Shown here: piece after piece, positions 57,527-64,000 of the stretch
Numbering within the stretch: the stretch's first letter is position 1
Layout of the letters: every line of letters starts with the position of its first letter
NCBI GenBank assembly: GCA_964017155.1
Contig: OZ024855.1
Location: forward strand, 2,694,991-2,758,990
Source: Oasisia sp. SBJ-2009
Lineage: Eukaryota; Annelida; Polychaeta; Sabellida; Siboglinidae
DNA: 64,000 nt
Direction: 5' to 3'
Notes under the pieces: model-generated
What the model was told of the DNA's origin: nothing
What the model saw: the letters and a program-made list of their open reading frames with translations, nothing else
Databases searched by the model: none
Position numbers and translations under genes: made by a program

Positions 57527-57549
57527 GTGAGTGTTATGTGTATCATTAA

Positions 57550-59689
57550 CCTTGACCGCGCGGACGACAGTTTCGGTTTATGCTTCGATATAATGAAGAC
57601 ATCTTATTCAACACGTTACATGTGTGGTTGTCTTCTGTTTCGTAATCTCAGTATCTTCTCAGCAGTTTGTCTGTTTTGAGTTTTTGTTTAAAGGCCATGT
57701 CCTCGTTGATTTGTTTCAGAGAACTATATAAATAAAATGTACGTAGGTGTTATTCAATGTTATCACAAATCTGGCGCCACAGGATAGCCAAAATATTGAT
57801 AAAATAAGATGTATACAGTGCCCTGCCATAGTGCGAACGTAGAACAGTCTGATTTCGGGAAATCTAAGGCGCAAATATGTGACGTCACTCGTGGTACCCC
57901 TTTCGCTGGCTACTGTGCAACATGGTTGCACGGTCTAGATTTTATTTCATTATAATTTAAGCAGCATATATATAAGAGGACGAAGGTGTGCCTCAGTGCT
58001 GCCACCTAACGTACAGGAGGACACCTTCACTTTTTTACTATATAATGGTAAATCATATGGGACAAGATATTATCCGAGAGAATATCTCAGATGTGTTCAC
58101 ATGGTAAGTATTAATAATAAAAACAAAAATTAATGCTAAATTTTATATGAGTTTCTCTCATTACCACGTATAAACTGATCAAGACATGTGTTGTGGAAAT
58201 AGTGGCAATTCAGGTTTGCCTTGATATTCCGTGTACATCTTCCCCAGACTCATTTTGTTGGCAGAAAAATATTCTGTGGGTTTAAATGGACGAGATCCAT
58301 TCTTCGCTTACGGCAAATACTTATCATTTTCTGATGGATATATGAGGCGTAAGATGGGCTCCAAAATACAGTTACATGACAATAAATCAGCTGTTCTTAA
58401 ACGGACTCAAAACAATAGTCAAGATTCAAAAGAATACTACAAGATACATTATGAAGTTATTTTTATGTTGCACGCTCTTATGCGATTAAAATTGTTTTCA
58501 ATAACACCACATCAGATTGCACGTATAAATTACGAAATACGTTCATGTGCGCCATTTTCGGATGTGTCTTTTTGGTCAAACAACAAAATAAGACCACCTA
58601 CAACAGATCTCGAAGCCGAGTCAAAAGCACGTAACCATTTGCAATCCTGTGGTTAGCATTTCCAACAATGCCTACGTTCCCCGGATTCACTACCCCACTA
58701 AATATAACCAAGGGCGGGGCCAGAGAGGGTAGTCTAGGGATAACATACGTCCAATTGCAATAGAGAGGGTAGTCGGTGGAACACGACTCCGCTGTCCGCA
58801 ATAGTTTAACTCTCGTTGGAATGCAGTTTGGACTCCACACATTATACTTCATTACTTGGGAAAGAAAGTATGAAACTAGTCTGATGTGTGCTTACGTGCC
58901 TAAGGAACAAATCAGAGTAGTGTACGTTTGTGTGTATGCCCACACCGATGCTCACTCGCATACATACGACCACCTTAATTATTACATTTGAATGGGAAAC
59001 TTGCAATCGTAGTATGAAATCAACACCTCAGAGACGGAGAAAATTAATGTTTTGACTTTCAGGGTTTGTCCTTATAAGGAGGAGGCAGTTACCACTAATG
59101 CGGGACGGACCTAATGTAGACCCATCATCAGAGCAGTTGGGTTTGGCTACTTCTCCCCTTTAAACATTCAGCTGGAGGGAGACTGACAGCCAGACAGGCA
59201 GACATATGTAATTCTTTATTTTCAAACTGTACAATGTGGTATAAGTGTAGCAATAATAATGTCTTGCCTTAAAACGGTGACATATAATAAAAATCGGACA
59301 TGGGAGACACTTGTTAAGACTAAAAACAATCACGTTCAAATGAGTAACCGACATCATTACATTGTGTTCTACCATGAAACCAAACCACAATAGCAATGCC
59401 TATAAGAGTATATTCGACACTGTTTCAGATAATGTTCCTCGAGAAAAGTCTGGGATGTGAAGAAATACATTGTCGACGTAAGTAATGAAAGTTATAATTC
59501 TACTAAATGGCTTCTATTATAATATGTGGAGATCGCACCCCAACAAATGTTATATCATATGATCAATTGCGGAATAAATTAATGCTGCTTTGGCACCACA
59601 ATCTGCATGCCCCGAACGGGATATGTACACGAGAGGTCTGTTCCAAAAATGACATTTTGCGTTTTAGTTACTAGGGATAAAACACTCAT
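57550..59689. other. Downstream region, last exon not identified
   Basis: Acceptor-like sites at 57680 (CTTCTCAG) and 58248 (CTTCCCCAG) could each splice to exon B and would both give very short terminal peptides. A good donor (ACATG|GTAAGT) lies at 58104. A 141-codon frame at 58231-58656 has no recognisable domain and is left unannotated. Two AGAGAGGGTAGTC repeats lie near 58720 and 58762. Confidence 0.35.
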
Positions 59690-60225
59690 GATGGAGTCTG
59701 AAATCCTTTTATTGTTCTCATTACATCAATAACGAGTGGGTCCACCAGCTGCAGGAATGCACGCCTCGCATGATCGCATCTGTGCCGTTTATTGCATACA
59801 ACTGTACACAGTTTTGAGGCAACCAATCCTACGTTTCCACCAAGAATCTCATCAAATATGTCAGTGTACTCTGTGCATGTAGACGTGTATGACCCGCTCT
59901 GCCCAACTGATCCCATAAGTGCTCAATAGGGTCCACGTTAGGCGAGACGGCTGGCCATTCAATCCTCGTGATCTGCTCCTGTTGCAAGTAGTCATCAACT
60001 CGAGCCAGGATCGTCCAATTGCCATACCACGTTCTAAACCGGTCTGACGTGGAATGAATTTTATCACACAGATTATTCCAGAACAATGTATCCCTGAGCA
60101 GAACTGAGGAATGACTGAATGTAACATTTTGTTCCTGTTTATGTTTCTTATGAGTAATCCCATTCAGTGAAGGACTTTTATGGTCTTGTGGCAGTGGTCG
60201 TAGGATTCTTAACACTAGCTTTGTT
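59690..60225 (-). pseudogene. Tc1-type transposase relic, C-terminal half
   Basis: Tc1/mariner transposases cut and paste via a DD(34)E/D catalytic triad. The minus strand shows DDYLQQEQITRIEW followed by PAVSPNVDPIEHLWDQLGRA, the conserved block carrying the last catalytic Glu (in PIEHLWD). After a frameshift near 59840 it continues VGLVASKLCTVVCNKRHRC, matching the usual C-terminal end. Upstream sequence (about 60010-60170) corresponds loosely to the second catalytic region but its Asp motif is corrupted. Inactive relic. Confidence 0.78.
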
Positions 60226-60740
60226 TGGTTGACATTAAGTGAAATGATTTATAATAATGACTGCACAAGTTGTGAACGTGTCCCTCCTATATATATCCCA
60301 TCATGGGCATGCAGATGATGGTGTCAATGGTGGAATGTTGGATTGATTGTTAATTCATCACTGCATCCGGTTATATTAAAGTTCTTGGGGTGCGGATTAT
60401 TATAATTAAAATAAGTCATCCGATGGAATTATAACTTTCTTTTGTTGAGTACTCAGTAGTATATCTAATGTCGTGCAAGATATGTTGTAATAGTGAATAT
60501 GTTTAATTCGGAGTGAGGGTGTCTTCAATGGTGGTCCTAATTCTCTTTTCCTGACACGTCTCTGCAATGCTATCTGACATGTCCAGCTCACATCTCCCTC
60601 GACTTCTCACCAGCGTCTTCGTGGTATTTCTTTCTCATCAAGAGTTGCTGCCACGATCTACGCTGTATGTTTGTGTGAAATCACCTTTCATCTGTATACT
60701 GCTCAGCTTAATGCTTATATATATAATATATAATATTGTG
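60226..60740. other. Unassigned non-coding DNA
   Basis: No gene or repeat recognised. Confidence 0.35.
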
Positions 60741-60759
60741 CACACGCACACGCACACGC

Positions 60760-60826
<67 letters not shown>
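60741..60826. repeat. (CA)n microsatellite
   Basis: About 43 CA units, with several CACACG variants at the left side. Confidence 0.95.
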
Positions 60827-60834
60827 AAACATGG

Positions 60835-60960
60835 GGTCAAATACATTCGTATTTGAAAGTATTTTCTTAAGTATTTGTATTTGATGTTTAGGAATTTAAA
60901 GTATTTTATTTAAATACTTTCCTAACGTATTTGACTTATATATACGTACGAATACACTTC
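60835..60960. repeat. ATTTG/CAAATAC reiterated AT-rich motif
   Basis: Repeated and inverted short blocks such as CAAATACATTCGTATTTG, AAGTATTT and AAATACTT. The pattern resembles the terminal sequence of some widespread hAT-derived MITEs, but no second end was found. Confidence 0.3.
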
Positions 60961-63900
60961 CCTTTTAGCATGAAATAAAATATTACCACCTAAGATGTTT
61001 TGCACGCACCCCAGAATGTTGTTGCGAAGTGTTGATAAAGCAGGACCCAGGTACGGAGTCCGCTTAGATTTCGTGGTCGTGACTCGTCAGTATGGTAAGA
61101 CGACGCCGAAGTCAGGGCAATTCGAAATTTTTCGAGAAATGCGGACACCGTGGCGACAATTTATAGCAGTGCGGTGAAGGTTCAAACTTCGCGAACAGCC
61201 GATGTCTCTCCCGACATCGAGTAAAATATTAAGACTACTACGGGTATTATCTCGAACCCGATATATCCTAACACGGATACACATGTTAAATGTAAAAATA
61301 CTTTCACTCCTACACACAAGCACACGTACATTCAAGCCATATTTTATAATATACACTTGCATGATGTTTTTACTTTAAAGACAGCCTGATACTTTACCGC
61401 AGTGTCTTGAGTTAGTCCCACGTGTTAAACTGATGTTTGTATTCGTAGGGCATCGTCGGTTGAAGATGCAGACCAAGTTATGCTGGTCTCAAGCCGTTGC
61501 AGCGAACTGTGATGCATCAGCAATACATTGGATCTCAACGTCAGTAATGTCAGACATTTTCACTGTGAACCAGGTTTTTATTTGCCATAGCCAGATGTAT
61601 TTTGACATCTAACGTATATTACGATGTACGTATTCGAATCTGATTTAAAGTCTCTCCACATAGAGATTGATGAGATTTAGCCATTGAACGTATTGTGAGA
61701 TTTAGCCATTGAACGTGTTGGTATCGTTTTATGTTTAAACGTAGTGTGACAATTGGATTCCTACACGGAAACACACTGACAACACAAGATATTGTTTTAG
61801 ATAATGATGTATATAAAAATGATTACAAAGGTATTACGTAAATGAGGTGTAATGTGTTCCTGATGTATCCAGAACCAAACTCGCAGTAGTGGTGAGGCAG
61901 CGAAATGATCTGCTATGCGAACGACAACTGTTAGAATAAATTCAATTTGAAAAATAAGCAAAATTTACAATGCTCCTGGCGATGACAGGTGTAGAAGACT
62001 TGTTTCCCGGGTATTCAAACTGGACGGTTGTTATAACGATTTATGTGCAACATTGCACATGGTTTCTACAATAAAAAAATAAACTACCCAACGTAGATAT
62101 TTACTGTCGTAGAAAATTGTGTATGTCGTCCGAGGTACAAGACGGACTCGTACACATTCAGACAAAACAAAAACCATGTTTGGCCATATACAATTGATAA
62201 AAACTAACCATTTGCAACTATAATTGAAAACATCACGCCAGTGGTATATTTAGCAGATTATCTCAAAGTAAAGATTCAGATTTCACGACAAGGCTTCACC
62301 AATAAGCAACCAATAAACGAGCAAAGTTTTTAATCATTAATTCAGAGTTTTCGCGGCTAGTTTTAAGTCCGTCAATGCGTACATGGAATGTACAAGTGTG
62401 ATTAAACATGCGACAGTACGCTGTTTATTAAGGTTCGAATAAGAAAATCTTTTGACAAGCGTTCGGTTGGAATGGCTATGGATTTCATAATGTCTGCGAT
62501 AACACCACGATTTCATGAACGTAGACTATGCGCTGTGTAATTTTAAATAACTAATTAGTGAGATGTTGTCGATAATATTTGCAAATGGTTAGCTTTTATT
62601 TGCTCTTAGGTGCATAATCCCTGTCTAAATGTGTCCAAAAAAAATACACGATTACGTTATACAATGTACACTTTGCTTCTTAGAGTTGCCGTTCGCTTCA
62701 GAGAAAAGACTAGTTTGGGGTAGTTGGAGGAGTAGCATAGGGGCTTGTACATAAGACCATATCAGAATGGCTGAATTACAGTGTTTCTGTTACAGTTATA
62801 TGGTACATTTAATACGGTTTAATGTTTCTATATTGCACTTATACTATCTCGCTAGTAAACCGACATATGCATTTGTTGTTTTCTGCCTTTTCTACGAAGG
62901 TATGACCTTAACTGCATGTCAGTGTTAGTGATTTGCATGGTTTTAAGACTGCGTTATCTGAGTTATTACTTTTTTTGTAATACATATTCACTAAATAAAG
63001 ACATTATGTACGTGCGTTAGTTGTTTTATTGACAGAGTACCGTTCTTATGAACGAATATTTAATTAACAATTGTTGTTTAGGTACCGTTATAGATAGTTT
63101 ATATATATATCATGTTTGTGTAACAGGTGATTTTTGTAACATCAGACTCAAAAGATCGACAATGATATACGTTAATAGTATGTTCCTGTCATCTAAATAT
63201 TCTGCAGTAAGTGTATTTATTGCATCCACGAAGGAACAGTTTTTCAATCCGATTATATGTGCTGGTGTTTCGCGTAAGTTGGTCGATTGAAACGTCGTAT
63301 TCTTTCTTTCTGAAACGAACGACATACACAATCCTACTCATGGAATGGCGTCAGGTACTCGCGGCTATTTGTAGCTGGCAATGTGGCTGTCAATTTCAAC
63401 CCGATGTGGATGAACGTAGTTCACCACTATGACTGTTCGTATATAATATCCTAATTCGACATGTGAATACATAAACATTCCTGCATTATTCTGGAGCCAA
63501 ATAAATATATCCGAATGATAACACGACATTATTGCCAATCGTCATTTTTCACCCGCCGTACGCCGAATATTTAAAGGGAAAACAAAGTCAATGTTTGGAT
63601 CATATGGGATTAACAGAGTTAATAAAAAGTAACAACTTCCAACAACAATCATATTTTTAACGTCAGTGGTTTACCAAGAAAAAAATGTAAAACACATATA
63701 GACATAGAAAGTCTACAGACTACGCCATTTTAGAAACAAAATGACGTCAGAGAGTCGTCTTGGTCGGCGTGAACTGTGCATGCATATTATTATCTGTTAC
63801 TTTCTAACCTAACCACGAAAACGACCGCCAACAGCCGCCAAACTTCTCCCCACATTTCTTACATACATACACTACATTACAAAAAAAATCACTTGTATTC

Positions 63901-64000
63901 GTCTAACGAAGAAAATTCACAACAGAAACGCAAATCTTGGCGAACGGCAACTCGACAACTTCGACTACCGTAAACTCGCTATTATAAGTTAGCTTTACAC
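60961..64000. other. Unassigned non-coding DNA
   Basis: No gene is supported. A 25-base tandem duplication (GAGATTTAGCCATTGAACGT units) lies at about 61670-61717. TGCTATGCGAACGACAA at 61913-61929 is also present at 47458-47474. The small ORFs here have no recognised domain. Confidence 0.3.

Noticed and set aside
53797..57546. Several 60-240-codon minus-strand ORFs and out-of-frame plus ORFs (e.g. 56274-56735, 56970-57356)
   Set aside because: All overlap the C2H2 frame of exon B. They are opened by its GC-rich codon use and carry no domains.
58231..58656. 141-codon plus-strand ORF downstream of the zinc-finger gene
   Set aside because: No recognised domain, no clear start context, AT-rich. 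Joining it to the upstream ATG exon ending at 58103 creates a stop at the junction. Left unassigned.
60567..60884. 105-codon ORF with a His-Thr repeat and the opposing Val-Cys ORF
   Set aside because: They translate a CA microsatellite and have no unique conserved part.

Overview
This is a window of animal nuclear DNA. The evidence is GT-AG exon boundaries, long AT-rich non-coding stretches, di- and tetranucleotide microsatellites, tRNA-derived SINEs, non-LTR and Ty3/gypsy retrotransposons, and many classes of cut-and-paste element. The repeat mix suits a repeat-rich, probably marine, invertebrate, but nothing seen here fixes the phylum.

Left third (1-28 kb): almost entirely transposon history. 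A decayed PIF/Harbinger pair (transposase on +, Myb/SANT-like protein on -) is followed by a nearly intact minus-strand Ty3/gypsy element (element A, about 2998-9175). Element A abuts a heavily broken plus-strand gypsy element (element B, 9176-13134). Beyond B lie an inverted copy of the Harbinger tail, a 422-bp foldback element with long arms and a 9-bp target duplication, a SINE, and a CR1/Jockey-type LINE split by an RTE-type LINE. Then come CR1/L2-type relics, AT/GT/CA microsatellites, and an hAT-like 1.5-kb element.

Middle (28-48 kb): no convincing multi-exon gene. It holds five dispersed copies (two of them left of 28 kb) of one short inverted-repeat family, a second SINE copy, a 1.35-kb 21-bp minisatellite, a TTAA-flanked MITE, a piggyBac-like element, a palindromic 151-bp array, and a 1-kb AT-rich palindrome cluster. 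One small candidate exon stands out on the minus strand (44265-44338). It has an ATG, a Cys-x4-Cys motif like the start of a THAP domain, a GTAAGT donor and a YY1-type initiator upstream.

Right part (48.3-57.5 kb): the one clear host gene, on the plus strand. It has two very large coding exons, 48314-52960 and 53662-57526, joined in phase 0 across a 701-bp GT-AG intron. They encode at least about 2,830 residues with roughly 30 C2H2 zinc fingers in clusters, separated by low-complexity linkers. One linker is a 16-residue (48-bp) tandem array, another an Arg/Ser-rich stretch. SUMO-type motifs sit in the linkers, as is common in chromatin-associated zinc-finger regulators. A good donor at 57527 suggests a further 3' exon. 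The right end (57.5-64 kb) holds a Tc1-type transposase relic, a CA microsatellite and otherwise unassigned DNA.

All calls come from reading the sequence. No database search was run, so family names rest on recognised motifs.
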